From: Flavobacterium sp. SLB02
GTDB lineage: Bacteria; Bacteroidota; Bacteroidia; Flavobacteriales; Flavobacteriaceae
Direction of reading: 5' to 3'
Length of the DNA stretch: 64,000 nt
Assembly: GCF_009664855.1 (NCBI RefSeq)
Contig: NZ_CP045928.1
Span: 4,465,186 to 4,529,185 of the forward strand
Shown here: positions 44,618-52,989 of the stretch, piece by piece
How positions within the stretch are numbered: position 1 is the stretch's first letter
Layout: each line of letters begins with the position of its first letter
The notes under the pieces: generated by a model
What the model was told of the DNA's origin: nothing
Seen by the model: only the letters and a program-made list of their open reading frames with translations
The model's database searches: none
Translations under genes and position numbers: made by a program

Positions 44618-44660
44618 CATCCCCTTTATTGGGGATGGAATGTTTAATTAAAATAATATT

Positions 44661-45116
44661 ATGGACGCATTAAGCTACAAGACAATTTCAGCAAGCAAAG
44701 CCACTGTTACTAAAGAGTGGATTGTTGTAGATGCTGAAGGTCATAACTTAGGTCGTCTTGCTTCAAAGGTTGCTATGATCTTAAGAGGTAAGTACAAACC
44801 AAGTTACACACCGCACGTTGACTGTGGAGATAACGTAATTGTTATCAACTCAGAAAAAATTAACCTTACAGGTACAAAAATGAATGACAAAATTTACATG
44901 CGTCATACAGGTTACCCAGGAGGACAAAGAACTTTAACTGCTAAAGTATTGCAATCTAAAAACCCTGCATTATTAGTAGAAAAAGCTGTAAAAGGAATGT
45001 TACCTAAAAACAAATTAGGTGCTGAACTTTTTAGAAATCTAAATGTTGTTGTAGGATCTGAGCACAAACAAGGAGCTCAAAAACCTAGAACTGTTAACCT
45101 AAACGATCTTAAGTAA
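44661..45116 (+). CDS. rplM: 50S ribosomal protein L13
   Basis: The 151-residue protein matches L13: VVDAEGHNLGRLASKVAMIL near 23-42, PHVDCGDNVIVIN, and the KMLPKNKLG-type segment (KGMLPKNKLGAELFRNLNVV). It is the first gene of rplM-rpsI-rpsB-tsf. Its stop and the rpsI start share one base (TAATG), so translation is coupled. Confidence 0.98.
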   Translation: MDALSYKTISASKATVTKEWIVVDAEGHNLGRLASKVAMILRGKYKPSYTPHVDCGDNVIVINSEKINLTGTKMNDKIYMRHTGYPGGQRTLTAKVLQSKNPALLVEKAVKGMLPKNKLGAELFRNLNVVVGSEHKQGAQKPRTVNLNDLK

Positions 45117-45502
45117 TGGGAGTTATTCACAAAATCGGTAGAAGAAAAACCGCTGTTGCACGTGTATATGTTTCTGAAGGAACAGGTAAAATCACTGTAA
45201 ACAAAAAAGAATTCGCAACTTACTTTCCAACTGCAACTTTACAATACAAAGTTTTACAACCATTGTCTATGACAGAAAATGTAAACAACTTTGATGTAAA
45301 AGTAAACGTTTACGGAGGTGGTTCAACTGGTCAGGCAGAAGCTGTAAGAATGGCATTAGCACGCGTTATGTGTGAAGTAAATGCTGAAAACAGAGGTATC
45401 CTTAAACCAGAAGGTTTATTAACAAGAGATCCAAGAATGGTTGAACGTAAGAAATTCGGTCAGAAGAAAGCTCGTAAGAGATTCCAATTCTCTAAACGTT
45501 AA
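45116..45502 (+). CDS. rpsI: 30S ribosomal protein S9
   Basis: The 128-residue protein has the S9 pattern (HKIGRRKTAVARVYV, GGGSTGQAEAVRMALARVM) and the conserved basic C-terminus KKARKRFQFSKR, whose last Lys-Arg reaches the ribosomal P site. It overlaps rplM by one base. A 176-base structured spacer separates it from rpsB. Confidence 0.98.
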   Translation: MGVIHKIGRRKTAVARVYVSEGTGKITVNKKEFATYFPTATLQYKVLQPLSMTENVNNFDVKVNVYGGGSTGQAEAVRMALARVMCEVNAENRGILKPEGLLTRDPRMVERKKFGQKKARKRFQFSKR

Positions 45503-45678
45503 TATTACCTGTCTTGTTCAATTAGGACAAGACATGATCAATTATTTATTGAAATTAAAAAACACAGTTGTTGTTGCTCTCCTATCGAGGTAGGAAATAG
45601 TTTAGCATCTAAATGTATAAAGCCTGGGAAACCGCCATTTATACATTGCTAATCAACAGAACGTAAACTAGTACAAAA
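45503..45678 (+). promoter_or_regulatory. Structured spacer/leader upstream of rpsB
   Basis: The best structure is at 45602-45652. TTAGCA pairs with TGCTAA; then, after a left bulge, ATGTATAAA (45613-45621) pairs with TTTATACAT (45638-45646). The loop GCCTGGGAAACCGCCA contains a GG-GAAA-CC mini-hairpin with a GNRA-type tetraloop. A smaller stem CCTA/TAGG lies near 45581-45594, and GTCTTGT/ACAAGAC at 45511-45533. No U-run follows, so this is not a plain terminator. A protein-binding leader for S2 is inference. Confidence 0.5.
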
Positions 45679-46470
45679 ATGGCAAACAAAATAGAAGTAA
45701 AAGACTTACTAGAAGCAGGTGTTCACTTTGGACACATGACTAGAAAATGGGACCCAAATATGGCCCCTTACATTTATATGGAGCGTAATGGTATTCACAT
45801 TATCAATCTATATAAAACTGCAGCTAAAATTGAAGAAGCTAATGAAGCTTTGAAAAAAATCGCTGCATCAGGTAGAAAAATCTTATTCGTAGCTACCAAA
45901 AAACAAGCAAAAGACATCGTTGCTGAAAAAGCAAAAGCTGCAAACATGCCTTACATCACTGAAAGATGGCCTGGTGGAATGCTAACTAACTTTGTAACTA
46001 TCAGAAAGGCAGTTAAAAAAATGTCTTCTATTGATAAAATGAAGAAAGATGGTACTTTCATGACGTTATCTAAAAAAGAGCGTTTGCAAGTTGATCGTCT
46101 ACGTGCGAAACTAGAGAAAAACTTAGGTTCAATTGCTGACATGTCTAGACTACCAGCTGCATTGTTCGTAGTAGATATCAAAGCTGAACATATCGCAATA
46201 AAAGAAGCACAAAAATTAAACATTCCAGTTTTCGCAATGGTTGATACGAATTCTGACCCAAGAGAGGTTGATTACGTTATTCCTGCAAATGATGATGCTT
46301 CTAAATCAATTGACAAAATTTTATCTTTAGTTACTGCTGCTGTAATCGACGGTCTTTCTGACAGAGGTTCTGACAAAGAAACTGAAGCTGCAACAGAAGA
46401 AGCTACTGCTGCTCCTGCTGTTGAAGCTGCGCCAGCTGTTGAAGCTGCTGCTCCTGCAACTGAAGAATAA
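45679..46470 (+). CDS. rpsB: 30S ribosomal protein S2
   Basis: The 263-residue protein matches S2 (LLEAGVHFGHMTRKWDPNMA at 10-29, TERWPGGMLTNF, PVFAMVDTNSDPREVDYVIP). The last 40 residues are an Ala/Glu/Pro-rich tail with repeats of VEAAPA, longer than in E. coli. It precedes tsf by 136 bases, the common S2-EF-Ts order. Confidence 0.97.
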   Translation: MANKIEVKDLLEAGVHFGHMTRKWDPNMAPYIYMERNGIHIINLYKTAAKIEEANEALKKIAASGRKILFVATKKQAKDIVAEKAKAANMPYITERWPGGMLTNFVTIRKAVKKMSSIDKMKKDGTFMTLSKKERLQVDRLRAKLEKNLGSIADMSRLPAALFVVDIKAEHIAIKEAQKLNIPVFAMVDTNSDPREVDYVIPANDDASKSIDKILSLVTAAVIDGLSDRGSDKETEAATEEATAAPAVEAAPAVEAAAPATEE

Positions 46471-46606
46471 ATCAAATTTAAATTCCAAATTTTAAATTCT
46501 AAAATCCAAAGACAAATTAAAAACGTTATGTTGATAATTTAATAAAATTGGAGTTTAGAATTTAAAAGATGGAATTTTTACTTTTAACATTAAAATTCAA
46601 AATATT
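46471..46606. repeat. AATTCCAA-type repeats between rpsB and tsf
   Basis: The spacer holds AAATTCCAAATTTTAAATTC (46484-46503) facing AGAATTTAAAAGATGGAATTTTT near 46555-46580 (split here at TTTAAAA), an imperfect inverted pair of the repeat seen in other gaps of the window. No gene or clear promoter is seen. Confidence 0.55.
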
Positions 46607-47569
46607 ATGGCAACAATTACTGCTGCAGACGTAAATAAATTAAGACAATCTACAGGTGCCGGAATGATGGACTGTAAAAAAGCTTTAGTTGAGGCTGATG
46701 GAGATTTCGATAAAGCTATACAAGTCCTTAGAGAAAAAGGACAAAAAGTTGCTGCTAACCGTTCTGACCGTGAGTCTTCTGAAGGAGCTGCTGTTTCTTT
46801 TATCAATGCTGACAATACTAAAGGAGCTATCATCACTTTAAACTGCGAAACTGATTTCGTAGGTAAAAATGAGGCTTTCGTAACTTTAGCTAAAGAATTA
46901 GTTGAAAAAGCTATTAACTTCTCTTCTAAAGAAGAATTTTTAGCTTCAGATTTCAACGGAATTACTGTTGCTGAAAAATTAATCGAGCAAACTGGAGTTA
47001 TCGGAGAAAAAATCGAAATCGGTGGTTTTGAAATTTTAGAAGGTGCTTTCGTTGGATCTTATGTTCACGTTAACAAAATTGCTGCATTAACTGCAATTTC
47101 TGCTGCAATTCCTAACGCTGAAGTTTTAACTAAAGATGTTTCTATGCAAGTTGCTTCTATGGGAGCTGATACATTATCTTACAAAGATTTTGATCCTGCT
47201 TTCGTTGAATCTGAACTTGCTGCACGTATTGCTGTAATCGAAAAAGATAATGAAGAAGCAAAACGTTTAGGAAAAACTTTAAAAAATGTTCCTAAATACA
47301 TCTCTTTCTCTCAATTGACTGAAGAAGTTTTAAAACAAGCTGAAGAAGATGCTAAAGCTGAATTAAAAGCTGAAGGTAAACCAGAACAAATTTGGGACAA
47401 AATTATCCCAGGAAAAGTTCAGCGTTTTATCTCTGACAATACTACTTTAGATCAAGAGAAAGCTTTGTTAGATCAAAACTTTATCAAAGATGATAGTAAA
47501 AAAGTTGGTGATTACGTTAAAGGATTCAACGTTGAAATCACAGGTTTCAAAAGAGTTACTTTAGGTTAA
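46607..47569 (+). CDS. tsf: Translation elongation factor Ts
   Basis: The 320-residue nucleotide-exchange factor for EF-Tu has the N-terminal UBA-like domain (VNKLRQSTGAGMMDCKKAL) and the conserved TDFVGKNE-type segment (NCETDFVGKNEAFVTLAKEL, residues 76-95) that contacts EF-Tu. It is the last gene of the ribosomal group and has a strong terminator. Confidence 0.98.
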   Translation: MATITAADVNKLRQSTGAGMMDCKKALVEADGDFDKAIQVLREKGQKVAANRSDRESSEGAAVSFINADNTKGAIITLNCETDFVGKNEAFVTLAKELVEKAINFSSKEEFLASDFNGITVAEKLIEQTGVIGEKIEIGGFEILEGAFVGSYVHVNKIAALTAISAAIPNAEVLTKDVSMQVASMGADTLSYKDFDPAFVESELAARIAVIEKDNEEAKRLGKTLKNVPKYISFSQLTEEVLKQAEEDAKAELKAEGKPEQIWDKIIPGKVQRFISDNTTLDQEKALLDQNFIKDDSKKVGDYVKGFNVEITGFKRVTLG

Positions 47570-47585
47570 TATATTATTTCAATAT

Positions 47586-47624
47586 AAAAAGCCCTGAATA
47601 TTTATTTATTCAGGGCTTTTTTTT
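47586..47624 (+). terminator. Terminator after tsf
   Basis: AAAAAGCCCTGAATA (47586-47600) pairs with TATTCAGGGCTTTTT (from 47607), followed by Ts. Confidence 0.92.
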
Positions 47625-47747
47625 GTTTTAATAATTCTTGTCTTCACTTTGATTTATAAGATTAATCAAGAGGTTGTAATTTAAAGTTTACATCAGAAAA
47701 GGACAACTTTGTCAAAGTTTTTTTTACTTGTAAACTTGTCAGACATT

Positions 47748-47820
47748 GCCCGCGGTTTCATCCACGGGTTGCAATATTATCAAGCCCCGTATTGTGCTCC
47801 CGTGGTTGAAACCACGGGCT
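47748..47820. repeat. 73-base CCCGTGGTT inverted-repeat element
   Basis: GCCCGCGGTTTCATCCACGG and its neighbour base at 47748-47768 are the near-complement of CCCGTGGTTGAAACCACGGG plus C at 47800-47820 (about 19 of 21 positions). Each arm is itself palindromic. The base content is much higher in GC than the flanks. It stands alone in a 450-base gap between tsf and the M3 peptidase gene, along with a small palindrome AACTTTGTCAAAGTT at 47705-47719. Confidence 0.7.
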
Positions 47821-47968
47821 ATATTTGAAGATAGAAATTAAATTGGGCTTTCACAAAAGTTCCTCACACTCTTGGTTTTAAAGTTTAACAAACCCGATAA
47901 ACTTGCTGCTAAAATCTTTTCAATCCTTAAAATCTGTCTCCCAAAAACCCACCTTCAAACTTCATAAA

Positions 47969-48002
47969 AAAATCCCCGAATAATTATATTATCCGGGGAT
48001 TT
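47969..48002 (-). terminator. Terminator after the M3 peptidase gene
   Basis: AAATCCCCG (47970-47978) pairs with CGGGGATTT (47994-48002), with a T-run on the minus strand, 21 bases beyond the stop. Confidence 0.9.
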
Positions 48003-48022
48003 CAACAAAGAATTTAATCTTA

Positions 48023-50140
48023 TTATTTTTTATCTATAATCGGGAAATTTCTCGCACGCATTAAAGCATCAGACTTAGGAGCTCTTCCTCTGAAGTTCTC
48101 ATAAGCTTTCTCCTGATCAATAGTATTTCCTACACTGAAAACACTATCATAAAGACGTTTAGCCACTTCTTTATCATAGGGTCCTTTACCTTCTGTAAAA
48201 GCTTCATAAGCATCTGCATTGATTACATCAGCCCATAAATAACTATAATACCCAGCCGAATATCCATCTCCTGAGAAAATATGTCCAAATTGAGGAATTC
48301 TGTGACGCATTACAATTTCTGAAGGCATATGAAGCGCTTCTAACGTTTCTTTTTCAAATTTGTGAGGATCAATAGGCGTAGTCGTCAAATGCAGCTTCAT
48401 ATCGATCAACGAGCTTGAAATCGTTTCTACAGTAGAGAATCCTTCACCAAAATTAGATGCTTTTTCAATTCTGTCTACCAATGATTGTGGTAATGGTTGA
48501 TTTGTTTTATAATGTAAAGCAAATTTATTCAATACTTCAGGAGTAGCCAACCAGTGCTCTAATAATTGAGATGGGAACTCTACGTAATCTCTCGCAACAG
48601 ATGTTCCTGCTAAACTTGGATACGTTACATTAGAACATAATCCGTGAAGTGCATGTCCAAATTCATGAAACAAAGTTGTAGCATCTTCCCAAGAAATTAA
48701 AACCGGATCGTTTCCAGTTCCTTTTATAAAATTACAATTATTAGAAACAATTGTAAGAACTTCTCCATCCATTTTTTGTTGATCACGGTAAGCATTCATC
48801 CACGCACCAGAACGTTTTCCTGCACGTGCATAAGGATCAAAATACCATAATCCTACAACTTTACCAGTTAACTTATTACTTACTTCCCAAACACGAACAT
48901 CAGGGTGGTAAACAGGAACATTGGTAATTTGTTTGAAACTTAAGTTAAATAATTCTCCAGCAACCCAAAACATACCTTCACGTAAGTTTTCTAATTGCAA
49001 GTAAGGCTTAACCTCATTTTGATCTAAATCGTATTTTGCTTTTCTAACTTTCTCAGCATAATAACGGTAATCCCAAGGCTGAATTTTAAATTTACCACCT
49101 TCGGCATCAACAATTTTCTGCATCTCAGCAACATCCTGATGTACCTTTTCTACAGCTGGCTCCCAAACCGACATCATCAAATCTATTGTTTTCTTAGGAT
49201 CTTTTGCCATTTTGTTAGACAAACTCCAGTCAGCAAAAGTAGGGAAACCTAACAAATTAGCTTTTTGAGTACGAAATTGCAAAATAGAAACAAGCGTTGC
49301 GTTGTTGTCATTTGCATTGCCATTATCGCCACGTTTTACAAAAATTTCAAATGCTTTTTCTCTTAAATCTCTACGAGTAGAGAACGTTAAAAACGGCTCT
49401 ATAGACGAACGTGTATTGGCAACACACCCCATAACATCCAGCTTTCTGCTTTTTGCTTCCGCGATTGCAGCATTTTTTACTTCAGCCGGCAAACCGTCAA
49501 AATCACTTTCTGTTTTTAATGCTACATATTGATTGTGCTCTTCTGCCAATAAATTTTGACTAAATTTAGTATAAAGACTTGCCAGTTCCTGATTAATTTT
49601 AGCAACTTTCTCTTTGTCTTTTTCATTCAGTTTTGCCCCTTCACGAACAAAATCAGTATAATACAACCAAATTAAACGTTGTTGTTCACTGGTTAGCTTT
49701 TTACTTTCCTTTGAGTTGTACAACGTTTCTATTCTGGTGAATAATTTTTTATTCTGTAAGACCTTGTCATTAAAAGCAGACAGTTTAGGAGACATTTCTG
49801 TTTCAACAGCGTCAAATTCCGGAGTACTTAAAGTAGAACCGTAAATTCCGTAAACAGTATAAATTCGGGATATTGTTTTACCTGAACGCTCTAAAGCTGC
49901 AATGGTATTATCAAAAGTTGGTGCTTTTGGATTATTTGCAATAGCATCAACCTCGTTTAGTTTTTCCTGAATCGCAAATTGAAGTGCAGGTTTAAAATCT
50001 GAAACCTTGTACTCATTAAAAGCAGGAACTCCTCCGTAAGGCCCTGTCCATTTTTTCAACAATGGATTATCTGAATTGTTTTGCGCAGTGGCTGTAAATA
50101 AAGTTGTTCCCATGAGAAAAATTGTCATTAATTTTTTCAT
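48023..50140 (-). CDS. M3-family zinc metallopeptidase (exported)
   Basis: The 705-residue peptidase resembles oligopeptidase A / peptidyl-dipeptidase Dcp. The zinc motif is HEFGHALHG near residue 490, and a second conserved C-terminal segment (FGHIFSGDGYSAGYYSYLWA) is present. A signal peptide (MKKLMTIFLMGTTLFTATA) makes a periplasmic location likely, unlike the cytoplasmic E. coli enzymes. It would degrade short peptides. ATG 50140 was preferred to an in-frame ATG at 50146, which adds only two residues. Confidence 0.92.
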   Translation of the reverse strand: MKKLMTIFLMGTTLFTATAQNNSDNPLLKKWTGPYGGVPAFNEYKVSDFKPALQFAIQEKLNEVDAIANNPKAPTFDNTIAALERSGKTISRIYTVYGIYGSTLSTPEFDAVETEMSPKLSAFNDKVLQNKKLFTRIETLYNSKESKKLTSEQQRLIWLYYTDFVREGAKLNEKDKEKVAKINQELASLYTKFSQNLLAEEHNQYVALKTESDFDGLPAEVKNAAIAEAKSRKLDVMGCVANTRSSIEPFLTFSTRRDLREKAFEIFVKRGDNGNANDNNATLVSILQFRTQKANLLGFPTFADWSLSNKMAKDPKKTIDLMMSVWEPAVEKVHQDVAEMQKIVDAEGGKFKIQPWDYRYYAEKVRKAKYDLDQNEVKPYLQLENLREGMFWVAGELFNLSFKQITNVPVYHPDVRVWEVSNKLTGKVVGLWYFDPYARAGKRSGAWMNAYRDQQKMDGEVLTIVSNNCNFIKGTGNDPVLISWEDATTLFHEFGHALHGLCSNVTYPSLAGTSVARDYVEFPSQLLEHWLATPEVLNKFALHYKTNQPLPQSLVDRIEKASNFGEGFSTVETISSSLIDMKLHLTTTPIDPHKFEKETLEALHMPSEIVMRHRIPQFGHIFSGDGYSAGYYSYLWADVINADAYEAFTEGKGPYDKEVAKRLYDSVFSVGNTIDQEKAYENFRGRAPKSDALMRARNFPIIDKK

Positions 50141-50321
50141 TATCATTAATTTGATTTAAAATAAAATAAAACATGTTATTGTTTCAAATGTAACCAAAAA
50201 TCAGCATTCGAAGTAAAATTTTAACTTTCAGATTTACATCACATTACATTTTATTTCATAATTATCCATTCTCAATTATAAAGAAATAGTTTAAATTTGG
50301 CACATCATTTTACCATATCAC

Positions 50322-50984
50322 ATGTTTAAAACCCGAAAAGAAATTGTTTTTGTAGTCCTTGCAGGCATTTTTATAACCAATGCCGTTGTAGCAGAACTTA
50401 TTGGAGGAAAATTAATTCAAATTGGACCATTTGTAATGAGTATTGGTATCCTGCCATGGCCAATCGTTTTTTTAACAACAGATTTAATCAATGAATATTT
50501 TGGCGAAAAGGGCGTAAAAAAACTATCGTTTATAACAGCATGTTTAATTGCTTATGCCTTTCTAATATTGTTTATGGCTATCGTGATACCTGCCGCAAAA
50601 GGAATTAGTCCTGTAAACGACGAACAATTCCAGGCTGTTTTCGGACAAAGTATGTGGATAATCGTAGGTAGTTTAATCGCCTTTATGGCATCTCAGTTAA
50701 TCGATGTATGGATATTTTGGTTCTTTAAAAAACGAACCGGAGAAAAAAAGATATGGCTAAGAGCAACCGGATCAACTGTAATTTCACAACTATTTGACTC
50801 CTTTATTGTACTGGGAATTGCTTTTTGGCTGCCAGGAAAAATCAATTTCGAAACTTTTATATCCTCTGGACTAACAGGTTATATTTTTAAACTTTCGGTT
50901 GCTGTTTTGCTAACCCCATTGATTTATCTGGGGCACCATTTGATAAAAAAATATTTAGAAGAAGACCCTACTAACAAAGAATAA
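50322..50984 (+). CDS. yhhQ: Queuosine precursor transporter
   Basis: The 220-residue integral membrane protein (about six membrane segments) matches the YhhQ/QPTR family (DUF165): VVAELIGGKLIQIGPFVMSI, LTTDLINEYFGEKGVKK and QLFDSFIVLGIAF. It imports preQ0/preQ1 or related bases for tRNA queuosine modification. A TAAATTTG box at 50292-50299 may be its promoter, but no good -33 partner was found. It starts a three-gene run with the next lipoprotein gene and tag. queG, a later enzyme of the pathway, is at 4220. Confidence 0.9.
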   Translation: MFKTRKEIVFVVLAGIFITNAVVAELIGGKLIQIGPFVMSIGILPWPIVFLTTDLINEYFGEKGVKKLSFITACLIAYAFLILFMAIVIPAAKGISPVNDEQFQAVFGQSMWIIVGSLIAFMASQLIDVWIFWFFKKRTGEKKIWLRATGSTVISQLFDSFIVLGIAFWLPGKINFETFISSGLTGYIFKLSVAVLLTPLIYLGHHLIKKYLEEDPTNKE

Positions 50985-50998
50985 GATTACCTTGTAGT

Positions 50999-51676
50999 AT
51001 GAAAAAGACAATTGCCATCTTACTTTTTTCAATAGCCTATTTTTTTATAGGCTGTGGTAACGACGCAAAAAAACTATCTAAACAAGAAAAAGCTTATCCT
51101 GTAAATAAACTACAACCTGCTTCGACAAAAATCTTTAAGAAAGCAGCTCCAAAAGCGGCAGTTCTTCCTAATTCCAAAAAAAAATATAGTACCGACACAA
51201 AGAATATATTTGCTGTAAAAGAAGAAAATGACTTAAAGCCGCAAATTCAAAACGAAAAAACAGAAACTACTAACACTTTAGACTTTAGCGAAGAGGCAAA
51301 TAAAACCTTAATGACCTTTGTTAATTTACGCAAAATACTTTCCGGCAGTAAGATTGGACAAACCTTAACTCAGGAACAACTCACTCAAAAATTCGAAATT
51401 CCTGAAGAAGCCGTTAAACTTGTAAAAAGCATTACAAAAACAGATGAAGATGAAATTGCCGTAAAATGGCGTTCTACATGGTTTGTAGAAAAGGTATCTG
51501 ATGCCAAATTCAAAGACGGTTTAATGAAAATTACTTTCAAAGCCAATAAACTATACACTTCAGGAACTGCAATAGGCATCAAATACGACAAAAAAATCTA
51601 TAACGAATTGGTCATAATTGGCCGTTCTGCTTATATTCCGGGTGTAAAAGGATATAGCTGGCAAATAGGAAAATAA
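50999..51676 (+). CDS. Putative lipoprotein of unknown function
   Basis: The 225-residue protein has a lipoprotein signal (MKKTIAILLFSIAYFFIGC, lipidated Cys 19), then a Lys/Asn-rich low-complexity linker to about 95, and a folded C-terminal domain (VKLVKSITKTDEDEIAVKWR ... LVIIGRSAYIPGVKGYSWQI). I do not recognise a family. It follows yhhQ by 14 bases and its TAA overlaps the tag start by one base, so it is cotranscribed with both. Confidence 0.82.
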   Translation: MKKTIAILLFSIAYFFIGCGNDAKKLSKQEKAYPVNKLQPASTKIFKKAAPKAAVLPNSKKKYSTDTKNIFAVKEENDLKPQIQNEKTETTNTLDFSEEANKTLMTFVNLRKILSGSKIGQTLTQEQLTQKFEIPEEAVKLVKSITKTDEDEIAVKWRSTWFVEKVSDAKFKDGLMKITFKANKLYTSGTAIGIKYDKKIYNELVIIGRSAYIPGVKGYSWQIGK

Positions 51677-52248
51677 TGGATAACGAAAATAAAATAAGAT
51701 GTGGTTGGTGTTCTGCCAGCGATTTATACAAAAAATACCATGACGAAGAATGGGGCGTTCCCGTTTACGACGACCCATCTTTATTCGAATTCCTAATCCT
51801 CGAAACTTTTCAGGCCGGTTTAAGCTGGATCACTATTTTAAACAAAAGAGAAAATTTCAGAGTCGCTTTTGATCATTTCGATTATAAAAAAATAGCCCAA
51901 TATCCCGAAGAGAAAATAGAATCCCTGTTACAAGATACCGGAATCATTCGCAACAAACTTAAAATCCTCTCAACAGTTACAAACGCACAAGCCTTTATAA
52001 AAGTGCAGGAAGAATTTGGAAGTTTCTCTGATTATATCTGGAAATTCATCAACGGAAAACCCATCAATAACAATCCAAAAACCTTAAAAGACGTCCCTGC
52101 CACTACTCCACTTTCAGACGAAATTAGTAAAGATCTAAAAAAAAGAGGCTTTAAATTTGTAGGTTCAACCGTGATTTACGCCCACATGCAAGCCACCGGA
52201 ATGGTCAATGATCATATCGAAGACTGCTTTACCCGCAAGGGGAAGTAG
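51676..52248 (+). CDS. tag: DNA-3-methyladenine glycosylase I
   Basis: The 190-residue enzyme matches Tag, which excises 3-methyladenine from alkylated DNA. It has RCGWCSASDLYKKYHDEEWG at residues 8-27, the QAGLSWITIL helix and the C-terminal NDHIEDC. The zinc ligands (two Cys near the N-terminus with His, and the C-terminal His/Cys) are present. It overlaps the upstream lipoprotein gene by one base. Confidence 0.95.
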   Translation: MDNENKIRCGWCSASDLYKKYHDEEWGVPVYDDPSLFEFLILETFQAGLSWITILNKRENFRVAFDHFDYKKIAQYPEEKIESLLQDTGIIRNKLKILSTVTNAQAFIKVQEEFGSFSDYIWKFINGKPINNNPKTLKDVPATTPLSDEISKDLKKRGFKFVGSTVIYAHMQATGMVNDHIEDCFTRKGK

Positions 52249-52348
52249 TCGCAGTTTTTAGTCTCAGTCACAGTCTCGGTTTTCAGTTTTTTTCACAACC
52301 TCAAACCTGAAACTTGAAATTTTTTTAAACTTCCAAACAAAAAATACA

Positions 52349-52356
52349 TATATTTG
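52349..52356 (+). promoter_or_regulatory. Predicted -7 element of the thiamine operon
   Basis: TATATTTG at 52349-52356 is an exact -7 box, ending 13 bases before the riboswitch. No clear TTG is at the right distance upstream, so the -33 element is weak or different. Confidence 0.45.
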
Positions 52357-52369
52357 CTTCACACTTTAG

Positions 52370-52444
52370 GGGTGTCTACTAATAAGTAGGCTGAGATTTT
52401 ACCCTCTGAACCTGATCTAGTTCATACTAGCGTAGGGAAAAGTA
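52370..52444 (+). promoter_or_regulatory. TPP riboswitch (THI element)
   Basis: The conserved THI-box parts occur in order: GGGGTGTC at 52370, GGCTGAGATTTTACCC, then GAACCTGATCTAGTTCATAC and TAGCGTAGGGAA ending near 52440. It lies 77 bases before thiS and should switch off the operon when thiamine pyrophosphate is plentiful. No strong terminator hairpin was found after it, so control of translation is more likely than termination. That last point is inference. Confidence 0.95.
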
Positions 52445-52520
52445 AGATGACTTCTGCGCGCATTTTTATGCACAATTGTAGCCATTCCTAAAGTATAACT
52501 ATATACTAAATTCAAAAGGA

Positions 52521-52727
52521 ATGGAACTAAAAATCAATCAACAAATCAAACAATTCAATACTGAATGGCTAAGCATTCAATCATTGCTCGATCTCGAAAT
52601 TCCCCACAAACAAAACGGAATCGCCGTTGCCATTAACAATACCGTTGTTCCAAAAATAAACTGGAACCAACATCTCGTGCGCGAAACCGACGAAATTCTA
52701 ATTATTTCAGCAACACAAGGAGGGTAA
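52521..52727 (+). CDS. thiS: Sulfur carrier protein ThiS
   Basis: The 68-residue beta-grasp protein ends in the required Gly-Gly (ISATQGG), which ThiF adenylates and which then carries sulfur for thiazole synthesis by ThiG. It is the first gene behind the riboswitch, separated from thiC by an unusually long 262-base gap. Confidence 0.93.
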   Translation: MELKINQQIKQFNTEWLSIQSLLDLEIPHKQNGIAVAINNTVVPKINWNQHLVRETDEILIISATQGG

Positions 52728-52989
52728 TACAGCTGCCTAAACGGGCTATCCTTTGCAAGTCCGCAGTCGTCAACCAAAAAAAATATAGTCTTAGTAAAGC
52801 TTCCGCTGGTCGCTTTCCTAATCCTTATTTTTTACAGTTTTCTCCTTTAGAGGCTTTCCTCTTCTATCCCTGGCAGAAAGAACAAATTCCAAAAATTAAA
52901 TTCCAAATTCCAATTGACATACAAGTCGTAGACGCACTGCTGTGCGTTTCTACATAACCCATAACCCATAACTTATAACTTCTTTTCCT
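52728..52989. repeat. 262-base repeat-rich gap between thiS and thiC
   Basis: This gap interrupts the operon. The first part (52735-52830) is comparatively GC-rich (CGGGCTATCC, CCGCTGGTCGC) and looks unlike its surroundings. Next come AATTCCAA copies at 52876-52914. Last is a small hairpin GTAGACGCAC-TGCT-GTGCGTTTCTAC at 52928-52953, whose loop resembles the one inside the element at 38327-38456. No gene is visible. Confidence 0.6.

Noticed and set aside
50185..50192. TACATTTG box upstream of the M3 peptidase (minus strand)
   Set aside because: It fits the -7 box, but no good -33 TTG was found at the correct distance, so it was not listed as a promoter.
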